NCBI RefSeq assembly: GCF_030123505.1
Contig: NZ_CP126115.1
Span: 2,184,001 to 2,248,000 of the forward strand
Origin: Neobacillus sp. YX16
Lineage (GTDB): Bacteria; Bacillota; Bacilli; Bacillales; Cytobacillaceae
DNA: 64,000 bases
Direction of reading: 5' to 3'
Both the position numbers and the translations under genes were made by a program. Positions 16,785 to 24,513 of the stretch are shown here, piece by piece. The notes below the pieces were generated by a model. The model was given only the letters and a program-made list of their open reading frames with translations. It was not told where the DNA came from and did not search any database. Every line of letters begins with the position of its first letter. Positions within the stretch are counted from its first letter, which is position 1.

Positions 16785-17690
16785 TTAACTTTTTATCATT
16801 TCGGATTTTAGATAATGAATATATTTGTTGGCAAAAGCCGATAAATGCTTATTCTCTGATCGCACCAATCCTAAAGAAATATTTACTGTCGGATGATTTA
16901 CGAGATCAACTGGAATTATCTCACCATTCATTACATGGGGATAATTTTTCATTACGAAATCAGGAGCAAATGTAATGGCCAAATTTTCTCTGACTGCTTG
17001 GAGAACACCATCCATATTATTTGATGTAAATAGTATTTTTAAGGGCTTATATTTGTTAAAGAAATCTTGAACAAAATACTGCATAAATTCACCTTTATAA
17101 GTGACGAGAGTTTGGTCCAGTATATCATGCGGAGTAATGGTACCTAAGAATGCTAAAGGTGAGTGCTTTGAAACATATACTTTCTGCTTTCCTTCAATGA
17201 GTGCTTCAAAAGCTATTCCTTCCATGTTTACGTTCAAATCCGTTGAATATGTAATCAGACCGAAATCAGTTTTATGTTGTCGAACATCTTCAATTACAGT
17301 GGATCCACTTTTTTCTGCAACCTCCAAATTTACGTGTGGATAATCATGTCTAAACGCAGCTATAGCTTTTACTAGGAAAGTCATCAACCCTGGTAATGAA
17401 GATATTTTTAGTTCCCCAAGTTCAGTCGAAGTAAGTAAGTTGGCTGTCTCTTTTATTTCATCAAGTTTTTTCTGTACTTCATAGGCAAGCTTTAGAATGA
17501 TTCTGCCTTCATCGGTTGGGACAGCACCATGTCCCCGTGACCGTTTAAGAATTTTAATCCCTAGCTCCTTTTCAAAGTTGGTAATGGACTGACTGATTGT
17601 GGATTGAGTTACATGTAGATTCTGTGCCGCAATAGACAGAGAATTGTATTTAGCAACTTCAACGATATATAGTAATTGTTCAATATTCAT
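16785..17690 (-). CDS. LysR-family regulator, candidate activator of the island
   Basis: This 301-residue LysR protein has a winged helix at about residues 1-60 (IEQLLYIVEVAKYNSLSIAA, then TQSTISQSITNFEKELGIKI) and an effector domain that includes LGELKISSLPGLMTFLVKAI. It is the only regulator inside the catabolic island. It is divergent from an SDR gene, and the shared 142-bp region contains promoter copy D, whose LysR box lies only about 22 bp from this gene's start codon, as expected for an autoregulated LysR protein. AAGGGG precedes its ATG. Control of all six island promoters is an inference from position and motif type. Confidence 0.88.
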   Translation of the reverse strand: MNIEQLLYIVEVAKYNSLSIAAQNLHVTQSTISQSITNFEKELGIKILKRSRGHGAVPTDEGRIILKLAYEVQKKLDEIKETANLLTSTELGELKISSLPGLMTFLVKAIAAFRHDYPHVNLEVAEKSGSTVIEDVRQHKTDFGLITYSTDLNVNMEGIAFEALIEGKQKVYVSKHSPLAFLGTITPHDILDQTLVTYKGEFMQYFVQDFFNKYKPLKILFTSNNMDGVLQAVRENLAITFAPDFVMKNYPHVMNGEIIPVDLVNHPTVNISLGLVRSENKHLSAFANKYIHYLKSEMIKS

Positions 17691-17711
17691 TGCTGTACCC
17701 CTTTTTCAATA

Positions 17712-17775
17712 TTAGTAAAACTTATATACATATTAAAATCTTTAATTTTATTTCATTATAATTTATTAGTACAAT
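17712..17775 (+). promoter_or_regulatory. Island promoter copy D between LysR and SDR
   Basis: The LysR box TTAGTAAAACTTA is at 17712-17724, the exact dyad TAAAATCTTTAATTTTA at 17734-17750 and the -10 TACAAT at 17770-17775. A further 15-bp palindrome, AGATTTTTAAAATCT, lies at 17787-17801 before the SDR start. Confidence 0.8.
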
Positions 17776-17832
17776 CAATATCAATAAGATTTTTAAAATC
17801 TTTGAATATTCTTAATTAGGGGGAAATGTAAA

Positions 17833-18621
17833 ATGTCATTAAAACAATTGTTTGATTTAACCGGACAGACAGCAATCGTTACCGGAGGCGGAAGTGGTCT
17901 AGGGCGTGTAATGGCACTGGCTTTAGCAGAGGCAGGTGCAAATGTTGTAGTATGTTCTCGTCGATTAGAGGTTTGTGAAGAAGTTGTAAAAGAAATTGAG
18001 GCATTAGGAAAACAAGCACTTGCTCTAGTGGTTGATGTCACAAATCCTGAATCAGTCGTTCAAGGTTTGGAGAAAGCGGTTTCTCATTTTGGGAAAATCG
18101 AGATTTTAGTCAACAGCAGCGGAACGGTTTTTGAAACGCCTGCTACTGAAATGCCTTTAAATCAATGGCAAGCTATGCTTGATACAAATGTGACTGGTAC
18201 ATTCTTGATGTGTCAAGCTGTAGGAAAACAAATGATCGAAAACGCATACGGAAAAATTATTAACATTTCTTCTAGTATTGGTTTTAAAGGTGTTGACCCA
18301 GAAGCAGTAGATTCTGTAGGGTATACAACTAGTAAGGGTGCCGTTATGACTTTAACGAAGGATCTTGCAGTTAAGTGGGGTCGCCATGGAGTGTATGTAA
18401 ATTCCATTGCTCCTGGAGTGTTCACTACTGGAATGAATAACCCAGAAATACCGGGAACACTTGTACACAAAGCAGGTCCTTTCATTGCTTCCCAAGTTCC
18501 AGTTAGAAGGCTAGGCAATGACAATGATTTAGTAGGTGCTCTCCTATACTTTGCTTCAGCGGCTTCTAATTATTGTACGGGACAAATATTGGTTCTTGAT
18601 GGGGGCCTTGGGGCTAAGTAA
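17833..18621 (+). CDS. SDR-family oxidoreductase
   Basis: This classical short-chain dehydrogenase/reductase of 262 residues has TGGGSGLGR (near residue 18) binding the dinucleotide. An Arg-Arg pair after VVCSRR suggests NADP(H) preference. The catalytic Ser is in NISSSIG and Tyr-x3-Lys is complete in GYTTSKGAV. The C-terminus GQILVLDGG is standard for the gluconate-5-dehydrogenase-like and 3-oxoacyl reductase-like groups. It could oxidise a hydroxy intermediate of the island pathway. It might also supply acetoacetyl-CoA reductase activity, since no dedicated phaB gene accompanies the polyhydroxyalkanoate genes; neither role is proven. It has its own promoter (copy D) and a weak GGGGGAAAT ribosome binding site. 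Confidence 0.88.
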   Translation: MSLKQLFDLTGQTAIVTGGGSGLGRVMALALAEAGANVVVCSRRLEVCEEVVKEIEALGKQALALVVDVTNPESVVQGLEKAVSHFGKIEILVNSSGTVFETPATEMPLNQWQAMLDTNVTGTFLMCQAVGKQMIENAYGKIINISSSIGFKGVDPEAVDSVGYTTSKGAVMTLTKDLAVKWGRHGVYVNSIAPGVFTTGMNNPEIPGTLVHKAGPFIASQVPVRRLGNDNDLVGALLYFASAASNYCTGQILVLDGGLGAK

Positions 18622-18649
18622 ATTCCATCCAAATAACGAGCAGTGTAAA

Positions 18650-18713
18650 TTAATCAAACTTAATTGCACATTAAAAATGTTAATTTTACTTAGCTGAAAA
18701 TTAAAAATATACT
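18650..18713 (+). promoter_or_regulatory. Island promoter copy E for the cupin gene
   Basis: The LysR box TTAATCAAACTTA is at 18650-18662, the dyad variant TAAAAATGTTAATTTTA (14 of 17 matches) at 18672-18688 and the -10 TATACT at 18708-18713. It is the most diverged copy in sequence, yet the 22- and 36-bp offsets are kept exactly. Confidence 0.75.
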
Positions 18714-18750
18714 GAGATTATAAATTCGAAAAAGTTAATTAGCTGACTTT

Positions 18751-18764
18751 TGTAAGCGTTAACA
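18751..18764 (+). promoter_or_regulatory. Predicted CcpA cre site in the cupin leader
   Basis: TGTAAGCGTTAACA matches the cre consensus TGWAANCGNTNWCA at every position. It begins 43 bp after the start of the -10, downstream of the expected transcription start, where CcpA would act as a roadblock. This predicts repression of the cupin gene by preferred sugars. Confidence 0.65.
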
Positions 18765-18805
18765 GCATGCGAATTTAAAAACATATAATGGAAGAGGGAA
18801 TTTTA

Positions 18806-19282
18806 GTGAGTAATGTAAAAAATGTACAAGCAGCAGTAGCATATCATGCAGGAAATGTTAATGTAGATGAATTGCCTTGGGTTCCTTATTTCGGAGATGC
18901 GAAATTTAAATTGCTTAAAGCCAATCCTGTGACAGGACAGAATATTACCTTATTATATGTACCTGCGAAAATGCAACTTCCGGCACATTTTCATCCTGGA
19001 CAAGTCATTGTTTATACTGTTCAAGGATCTTGGAGATATCTCGAGGAGTCTTGGATCTCCAAACCTGGCGACATGGTTTTTGAACCTGCCGGCTCCACAC
19101 ATACACCTACAGCTGTAGGGGATGAAGATGTTATTACCTTCAATATTGTGGAAGGAACATTAGACTATTTGGGTGAGAATGGAGAAATTATTGCACGAGA
19201 TAATTGGGAATCATTCCTGAAAAGATACCTTGACTATTGTGAGGCTGAAGGAATTGAACCAGTTGATGTGACTGCGTTTTAA
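18806..19282 (+). CDS. Cupin of the 2,4'-dihydroxyacetophenone dioxygenase type
   Basis: This 158-residue single-domain cupin resembles 2,4'-dihydroxyacetophenone dioxygenase, a non-haem iron enzyme that cleaves the C-C bond between carbonyl and hydroxymethyl carbons of an aromatic hydroxyketone. The first metal motif is HFHPGQVIVYTVQG with two His. Glu residues follow 17-18 positions later in YLEESW, and a third His is in PAGSTHTP, giving the three-His-plus-Glu set of this cupin group. GTG 18806 is preferred, with GAAGAGGGA seven bases upstream; ATG 18788 has no site. It is a single-gene unit with promoter copy E, a cre site and a terminator. The true substrate may be another alpha-hydroxy or 1,3-dicarbonyl compound. 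Confidence 0.78.
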   Translation: MSNVKNVQAAVAYHAGNVNVDELPWVPYFGDAKFKLLKANPVTGQNITLLYVPAKMQLPAHFHPGQVIVYTVQGSWRYLEESWISKPGDMVFEPAGSTHTPTAVGDEDVITFNIVEGTLDYLGENGEIIARDNWESFLKRYLDYCEAEGIEPVDVTAF

Positions 19283-19297
19283 TTAATAAATCTGTAA

Positions 19298-19347
19298 TAA
19301 AAAGAGAAGCCCGGTGTCCAAGTGACGACGAGGCTTCTCTTTTTTTA
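19298..19347 (+). terminator. Terminator after the cupin gene
   Basis: AAAAGAGAAGCC pairs with GGCTTCTCTTTT, followed by a T-run. The outer stem is nearly the same as in the terminator at 16733-16782. Confidence 0.85.
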
Positions 19348-19407
19348 TGCGCAACTTTTATTAATTCTAGTAAATTAGAAAAATTGATAGTTTTCACTAT
19401 CACTATA

Positions 19408-19471
19408 TTAGTAATACTAACTTATATATTAAAATGTTTAATTTTATTTAATTTATACTAATGAGTATAAT
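19408..19471 (+). promoter_or_regulatory. Island promoter copy F for the third SDR
   Basis: The LysR box TTAGTAATACTAA, a perfect dyad, is at 19408-19420. The dyad TAAAATGTTTAATTTTA (one mismatch) is at 19430-19446 and the -10 TATAAT at 19466-19471. Spacing is identical to the other copies. Confidence 0.8.
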
Positions 19472-19533
19472 CAATAATATAATAATATTTATAAATTTTA
19501 GAATTTTCCAAACGAAAAGGGGCTAAAAAACAT

Positions 19534-20316
19534 ATGCCAACAGAAACAGTTTTGATTACAGGCGCTACTAAAGGGATCGGTTTGGAATTCGCAAAAGTTT
19601 TCGCTGACCATCGCTATAACTTGGTATTAGTTGCCAGGGACGCAACGTTGTTGGAACAACAAGCTGAAATATTACAAAAGGATTATGGAGTTCAAGTAAA
19701 TACTTTTGCCGGTGACTTAAGCAACCATGTAACAGTAGAGAACTTACATAAGTACTTGAAAAACGAAGGAATCAACATAGATATTTTGATTAATAATGCC
19801 GGGGCTGGCGGATTAGGGTTAATGACGGAATTGGATATTAAGAAAGAATTGGAATGCCTGCAGCTCAACATGATATCGCTTACATATTTAACCAGACTTA
19901 TAGCGGATGAAATGGTAAAACGAAAGCAAGGTAAAATTTTAAACGTGGCTTCAACAGCGGCCTTTCAGCCAACTCCAGGGATGTCGATGTATGGGGCAAG
20001 CAAATCGTACGTCTTAACCTTTTCAGAAGCGATTGCGGAAGAACTAAAAGGAACCGGAGTTCAAGTTAGTGTACTATGTCCCCCTTCAACCAAAACGCCG
20101 CTCACGGAAGGATTGGCCGCAACAGGAACAAAAATTTTCATTAAGAATTTGATGGAACCAGAAGCAGTTGTCAAGTGCGGCTTTGAAGGGTTAATGAAGA
20201 ATAAAACAGTGATCATCCCAGGCTTTAAAAATAAACTTATGGCTAAATCTGTGGGACTGCTGCCAAGGAAATGGGTAACCATCTATACCCGAAAGATGAT
20301 CGAGCAAAAAGTGTAA
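19534..20316 (+). CDS. SDR-family oxidoreductase, DltE/YqjQ-like
   Basis: This 260-residue short-chain dehydrogenase has TGATKGIGLEFA (near residue 9) at the cofactor site and VARD at the end of strand 2, suggesting NADP(H). ILINNAGAGG, NVAST and MYGASKSYV give the complete Asn-Ser-Tyr-Lys set. The C-terminus (LLPRKWVTIYTRKMIEQK) lacks the usual DGG ending. It resembles the DltE/17-beta-hydroxysteroid dehydrogenase-like branch, whose members often reduce or oxidise lipophilic ketones and alcohols. It is driven by promoter copy F and closed by a modest terminator. It probably handles a hydroxy/keto step of the island pathway. Confidence 0.87.
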   Translation: MPTETVLITGATKGIGLEFAKVFADHRYNLVLVARDATLLEQQAEILQKDYGVQVNTFAGDLSNHVTVENLHKYLKNEGINIDILINNAGAGGLGLMTELDIKKELECLQLNMISLTYLTRLIADEMVKRKQGKILNVASTAAFQPTPGMSMYGASKSYVLTFSEAIAEELKGTGVQVSVLCPPSTKTPLTEGLAATGTKIFIKNLMEPEAVVKCGFEGLMKNKTVIIPGFKNKLMAKSVGLLPRKWVTIYTRKMIEQKV

Positions 20317-20327
20317 ATAGCGATTTA

Positions 20328-20357
20328 ATTCCCATCCTTGAAAAGGTGGGAGTTTTT
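20328..20357 (+). terminator. Modest terminator after the third SDR
   Basis: CCCATCC pairs with GGTGGG (one bulge) around CTTGAAAA and is followed by AGTTTTTA. It probably separates the island from the following operon only partly. Confidence 0.6.
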
Positions 20358-20444
20358 ACAGCTATCTTCGAAATGAGCAATCGCTCGCTCAACATACACG
20401 GAAAAAATAGGATGCACAAAATATATTAAAAGAGGAGTCTAACA

Positions 20445-21584
20445 ATGAACTTTTTATTATCAGAAGAACACCAGATGATGCAAAAAATGGTGCGCGAGTT
20501 TGCACTGAACGAATGTGAGCCTACTGCAGCACAGCGAGATGAAGAAGAATACTTTGATATTAAGATTTGGCGGAAGATGGCAGAACTTGGCTTATGCGGA
20601 ATCCCTTGGCCGGAGGAATACGGTGGTGCCGGTGCCGATTATATGAGTTATGTGATCACGGTGGAAGAACTTTCCCGGGTGGATGCTTCCATAGGGACTA
20701 CTCTTGCTGCCCATTCATCGTTAGCCGGATGGCCGGTTTTTAAGTTCGGAACGGAGGCACAAAAACAAAAATATTTGCGAACCATGGCAGAGGGAAAAAG
20801 CATGGGTGCGTATTGCCTGACTGAAGCTGGATCGGGATCTGATTCCAGTGGAATGAAAACAACAGCGGTACTAAAGGGCGATGAGTGGATATTGAACGGT
20901 TCGAAGATTTTTATTACCAACGGTGGTTATGCGGATATCTATATTGTATTTGCCCAGACCAATCCGGAACTAAAGCATAAGGGGATTACCGCTTTTATTG
21001 TAGAAAAGGACTTCCCAGGGTTTTCTGTAGGAAAGAAGGAGAAAAAGATGGGCATTCGCTCTTCCGCAACAACGGAAGTGATTTTTGAGGACTGCCGTGT
21101 GCCAAAGGACAATCTCTTGGGACAAGTAGGTGAAGGGTTTAAGATTGCCATGATGACCCTTGACGGCGGTCGGAATGGAGTCGCTGCCCAAGCGGTGGGA
21201 ATTGCACAGGGAGCGTTTGATAAAGCTGTCGAATATGCGAAGGATCGAGTGCAATTTGGCAAACCGATTAGCGCGCTTCAAGCTATACAATTCAAACTAG
21301 CCGATATGGCTACCAAAATAGAAGCCTCTCGTTTATTGACATATCAAGCTGCCTGGCGTGAGGATCAAGGAATCCCTTATGGGCATCAATCTGCAATGTC
21401 CAAGCTGTTTGCCGGAGACACTGCAATGGAAGTTGCGCTTGAGGCTATTCAAGTATTTGGTGGATATGGTTATACAAGGGAATACCCGGTAGAACGTTAT
21501 ATGAGAGATGCAAAAATCACCCAAATCTATGAAGGAACTCAAGAGATTCAGCGACTTGTTATAGCTGGAAATCTGTTGAAATAA
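20445..21584 (+). CDS. Acyl-CoA dehydrogenase
   Basis: This 379-residue flavoprotein should introduce a trans-2 double bond into an acyl-CoA and pass electrons to ETF. Visible are the family signature [17 protein letters not shown] (near residue 125), a second signature around [20 protein letters not shown] (near 270), and the catalytic base Glu in [14 protein letters not shown] near the C-terminus, the position used by short- and medium-chain enzymes. It opens a long head-to-tail series in which the MaoC-type hydratase pair and EtfBA follow, so the electron acceptor is encoded in the same unit. Its ribosome binding site is AAGAGGAG. No copy of the island promoter precedes it. Confidence 0.92.
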   Translation: MNFLLSEEHQMMQKMVREFALNECEPTAAQRDEEEYFDIKIWRKMAELGLCGIPWPEEYGGAGADYMSYVITVEELSRVDASIGTTLAAHSSLAGWPVFKFGTEAQKQKYLRTMAEGKSMGAYCLTEAGSGSDSSGMKTTAVLKGDEWILNGSKIFITNGGYADIYIVFAQTNPELKHKGITAFIVEKDFPGFSVGKKEKKMGIRSSATTEVIFEDCRVPKDNLLGQVGEGFKIAMMTLDGGRNGVAAQAVGIAQGAFDKAVEYAKDRVQFGKPISALQAIQFKLADMATKIEASRLLTYQAAWREDQGIPYGHQSAMSKLFAGDTAMEVALEAIQVFGGYGYTREYPVERYMRDAKITQIYEGTQEIQRLVIAGNLLK

Positions 21585-21647
21585 TAGAGAAAATCAAAAT
21601 TTAATCAACGTAAGTAAGAAGCTACTATTTTAAAGAGGTGGAAGAAC

Positions 21648-22100
21648 TTGTCGGATGTGAAAGATTTACTTGGACTTGAGTTGGAACCTTACAGCATGGC
21701 AGTGGAAAAAGGGAAAATAAAAGAATTGGCCATCGCCATTGGGGATGATAACCCGATTTACTACAGCTTGGAGGCAGCCAAGAATGCAGGTTATGATGGC
21801 ATTCCCGTTCCGCTGACCTTTTTGCAAGTCATTGAATATCATGGCGGATATGGCTTTCAAGAAAAAATGGAAGTATTAAAATTAAACCCAGTTAAAATTT
21901 TGCATGGTGAACAAGAGTATGAATATCTTGGCGATATTTATGCCGGGGATGAGCTTCATGTTACGAGTAAGATTGTTCGGGCAGATACCAAAATCGGTTC
22001 TTCTGGCGGAATGGATTTTGTTACGGAAGAAACCAGATATACCAATCAAAAAGGCGAATTAGTGGCAATTGCTAAAATTACGTTAGTTCACCGCCATTAA
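21648..22100 (+). CDS. MaoC-type hotdog dehydratase, N-terminal-like subunit
   Basis: This 150-residue single-hotdog protein is related to the FAS1-type dehydratase/HadA N-terminal half. It has the typical opening LLGLELEPYSMAVEKGKIKELAIAIGDDNPIYY and the GIPVPLTFLQVIEY stretch. Subunits of this kind lack the catalytic Asp-His pair and bind the acyl chain, pairing with a second hotdog protein that carries catalysis. Here the partner is the next gene, 31 bp downstream. It starts with TTG 21648, with AGAGGTGG six bases upstream. Together they probably hydrate the enoyl-CoA made by the preceding dehydrogenase. Confidence 0.82.
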   Translation: MSDVKDLLGLELEPYSMAVEKGKIKELAIAIGDDNPIYYSLEAAKNAGYDGIPVPLTFLQVIEYHGGYGFQEKMEVLKLNPVKILHGEQEYEYLGDIYAGDELHVTSKIVRADTKIGSSGGMDFVTEETRYTNQKGELVAIAKITLVHRH

Positions 22101-22131
22101 ATAGCAGCTGATGATAGGGGAGAAATAAATC

Positions 22132-22539
22132 ATGTATTTTGAAGATTTGCAGGTGGGAGATTTATTCCCAGTTCTGAAAAAAGATCCGATTACACGAGTT
22201 CAGCTGGTAAGATTTGCAGGGGCATCCGGAGATTTTAATCCACTGCATACCGTTGAAGAGGTTGGGGAGCAAGCAGGCACAGGTATTATCGCTCACGGGA
22301 TGTTAATCATGGGGATGTTATCCCAAGGGGTTACAACTTGGATATCACGAAAAAACATTAAGAGAATACAAGTACGTTTTAGTAAAATGACGTATCCTGG
22401 AGAATCTATCGAAATTGTTGGCAGAGTGATAGAGAAAAAAGCTGACAACCTCGTGGTAGCTGAAGTACTGGCGAAAAACTGTGAAGGCGATATAAAAGTT
22501 TCTGGGATTTTTGAAGCCAAATTGCCATCAAGGGTTTAG
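22132..22539 (+). CDS. MaoC-type hotdog enoyl-CoA hydratase, catalytic subunit
   Basis: This 135-residue hotdog protein has the catalytic (R)-hydratase-2 signature: Asp in GDFNPLHT (near residue 43) and His in IIAHGMLIMGML (near 64). It should form a heteromer with the previous protein, as HadA/HadB-type pairs do, and convert trans-2-enoyl-CoA to a 3-hydroxyacyl-CoA. MaoC-type hydratases usually give the (R)-isomer, which is the form polymerised by PhaC encoded further downstream, so a direct feed into storage polymer is conceivable. The gene ends 190 bp before etfB. Its ribosome binding site is GGGGAGAA. Confidence 0.87.
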   Translation: MYFEDLQVGDLFPVLKKDPITRVQLVRFAGASGDFNPLHTVEEVGEQAGTGIIAHGMLIMGMLSQGVTTWISRKNIKRIQVRFSKMTYPGESIEIVGRVIEKKADNLVVAEVLAKNCEGDIKVSGIFEAKLPSRV

Positions 22540-22639
22540 TAGAGCAATCGAATTCTCCAAACTTACAACGTTTTTTATTTAAGAACGAAAATCCTTTTTG
22601 GGATCTATACCTATAAAAATACAGAAAAATCAAAATAGA

Positions 22640-22673
22640 GTGGGTTCAAACCGAAAAGCCGTATGGAACCCAC
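22640..22673 (+). other. Hairpin before etfB
   Basis: GTGGGTTC (22640-22647) pairs perfectly with GAACCCAC (22666-22673) around an 18-base loop. There is no T-run, so it is more likely an RNA stability or processing element than a terminator. Confidence 0.4.
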
Positions 22674-22729
22674 AAATCGTTTAACCCAGAGTGCCTTAAA
22701 AATATTACATCAGAAGGGGATACGAAAAA

Positions 22730-23494
22730 ATGAACATTTTAGTGTTGATGAAACAAACGTTCGATCCGGAGGAAAAAATTGCGTTCCAATACGGCACCGT
22801 TAGTGAAGAAGGGGTAAACTTCATCATCAATCCTTACGATGAATATGCAATTGAAGAAGCGCTTCAATTGCGGTCATTGCACGGTGGTGAAGTAACGGTT
22901 ATCACGGTAGGAACTGAACGTGAAGAGAATGGGCTGCGAACGGCGCTTGCTATGGGAGCGGATAAAGCGATTATCGTTAATAGCGAAGATTTAAATCTTG
23001 ATGAATACAGTACAGTTAAAATTCTTGAGTCAATTATTAAAAATCTGGAATTTGACATCATATTAGCCGGTAATGTGGGAGTTGATTATGGCAGTGGACA
23101 AATTGGTCCACGCCTTGCAGAGGAACTAAATATTCCACAAGTGACGACGATCACGAAGCTTGCGATTGTTGGAAACAAAGCTGTGATCGAGCGTGACGTT
23201 GAAGGAGATATAGAGGTTGTCATGGTATCGCTTCCAGTATTGGTCACAGCGCAACAGGGATTAAATGAGCCGCGTTATCCTTCCTTGCCTGGCATCATGA
23301 AAGCGAAGAAAAAGCCAATTGAGCGGATTGAGATTGATGATTTACATATCGAAGCAGTTCTAGAAGTAAAGACCATAACTACCGAGACATTTTTTGCGCC
23401 GAAAAAAGGAGCAGGACGTATCCTGGAGGGTGACATCAAAGCTCAAGTTTCTGAACTGGCTGTACTTCTTCGCAATGAAGTGAAGGCAATCTAA
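22730..23494 (+). CDS. etfB: Electron transfer flavoprotein beta subunit
   Basis: This is the beta subunit of ETF, which takes electrons from acyl-CoA dehydrogenases and passes them towards the respiratory chain. The 254 residues begin MNILVLMKQTFDPEEKI, and the family signature region VTVITVGTE, TALAMGADKAI and AGNVGVDYGSGQIGPRLAEEL is present, with AMP-binding residues expected there. Bacillaceae normally have a housekeeping etfBA elsewhere next to a fadR/fadB-like locus, so this may be a second, pathway-dedicated pair. It is followed by etfA after 20 bp and shares a transcript with the acyl-CoA dehydrogenase and hydratase genes. Confidence 0.92.
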   Translation: MNILVLMKQTFDPEEKIAFQYGTVSEEGVNFIINPYDEYAIEEALQLRSLHGGEVTVITVGTEREENGLRTALAMGADKAIIVNSEDLNLDEYSTVKILESIIKNLEFDIILAGNVGVDYGSGQIGPRLAEELNIPQVTTITKLAIVGNKAVIERDVEGDIEVVMVSLPVLVTAQQGLNEPRYPSLPGIMKAKKKPIERIEIDDLHIEAVLEVKTITTETFFAPKKGAGRILEGDIKAQVSELAVLLRNEVKAI

Positions 23495-23514
23495 CACACA
23501 GGAGGAAAACTAAC

Positions 23515-24483
23515 ATGAGAAAAGTACTAGTGGTGACGGAAGCTAAAGCTGGGAACCTAAGAGGTGTTTCACTGGAGGCGTTGTCAGCTGCACAGCGTAT
23601 TGCCGAAGGCGGAGAAATAATAGCTGTTGCTTTCGGCAGTGATGCTGTTCATTATGCAAATGTTTTAGGGAAACATGGGGCAAATAAAGTATATATTATA
23701 GGCAGCCAAGAACTCGATGTGTATACAACGGATGCATATTCTCAAAGCTTGAGACAGGTTATTAATGAAGTCGAACCAGAAGCTATTTTAATGCCACATA
23801 CATCAATAGGGAAAGATCTTGCACCGCGCATTGCAGCGCGTTTAGGGCTGGGACTTATATCTGACGTCATTGATGTTCAGGTGGAGGATGATGACGTTAT
23901 CTTTACACGTCCTGTTTTTTCCGGAAAAGCGTTTGAGAAAAAGAAAGTAGTATCGGGTATCCCATTCGCAACTGTACGTCCAAATAACATCTCGGTGGCA
24001 GAAATCAGCGGAACGATTGAGATTGTGCATTTTTATCCTGAGATAAAAGACTTACGGACAATTGTTAAGGAAGTAATACGTAAAACAACAGGCGGTGTAG
24101 ACCTATCGGAAGCGAAAGTTGTCATCTCTGGCGGGCGAGGGGTTAAATCGTCTGAAGGTTTTAAGCTGCTTCAGGAATTGGCTGAGGTCCTAGGTGGGAC
24201 GGTAGGTGCTTCCCGTGGTGCATGTGATGCTGAATACTGCGATTATTCACTGCAAATCGGACAGACGGGAAAGGTTGTCACCCCTGATTTGTACATTGCC
24301 TGTGGAATTTCAGGTGCCATTCAGCATTTAGCCGGGATGTCTAACTCAAAAGTTATCGTGGCGATTAACAAAGATCCGGAAGCCCCAATCTTTCAAATAG
24401 CCGACTACGGTATTGTGGGTGATTTGTTTGAGGTGGTTCCTTTACTAGCGGAAGAGTTCAAAAAAGTACTAGTAAACTCTTAA
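23515..24483 (+). CDS. etfA: Electron transfer flavoprotein alpha subunit
   Basis: This 322-residue alpha subunit carries the FAD-binding C-terminal domain: SGGRGVKSSEGF near residue 203, VGASRGACDAEY near 235, GQTGKVVTPDLYIACGISGAIQHLAG near 255, and NKDPEAPIFQIADYGIVGDLF near 290, all diagnostic for EtfA. It forms the ETF heterodimer with the preceding subunit. GGAGGAAA is the ribosome binding site. It lies immediately ahead of the carboxylase genes, which fits one operon for acyl-CoA oxidation followed by carboxylation. Confidence 0.94.
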   Translation: MRKVLVVTEAKAGNLRGVSLEALSAAQRIAEGGEIIAVAFGSDAVHYANVLGKHGANKVYIIGSQELDVYTTDAYSQSLRQVINEVEPEAILMPHTSIGKDLAPRIAARLGLGLISDVIDVQVEDDDVIFTRPVFSGKAFEKKKVVSGIPFATVRPNNISVAEISGTIEIVHFYPEIKDLRTIVKEVIRKTTGGVDLSEAKVVISGGRGVKSSEGFKLLQELAEVLGGTVGASRGACDAEYCDYSLQIGQTGKVVTPDLYIACGISGAIQHLAGMSNSKVIVAINKDPEAPIFQIADYGIVGDLFEVVPLLAEEFKKVLVNS

Positions 24484-24513
24484 ATAAAATTACAATTGGA
24501 AAGGAACTTGTAC

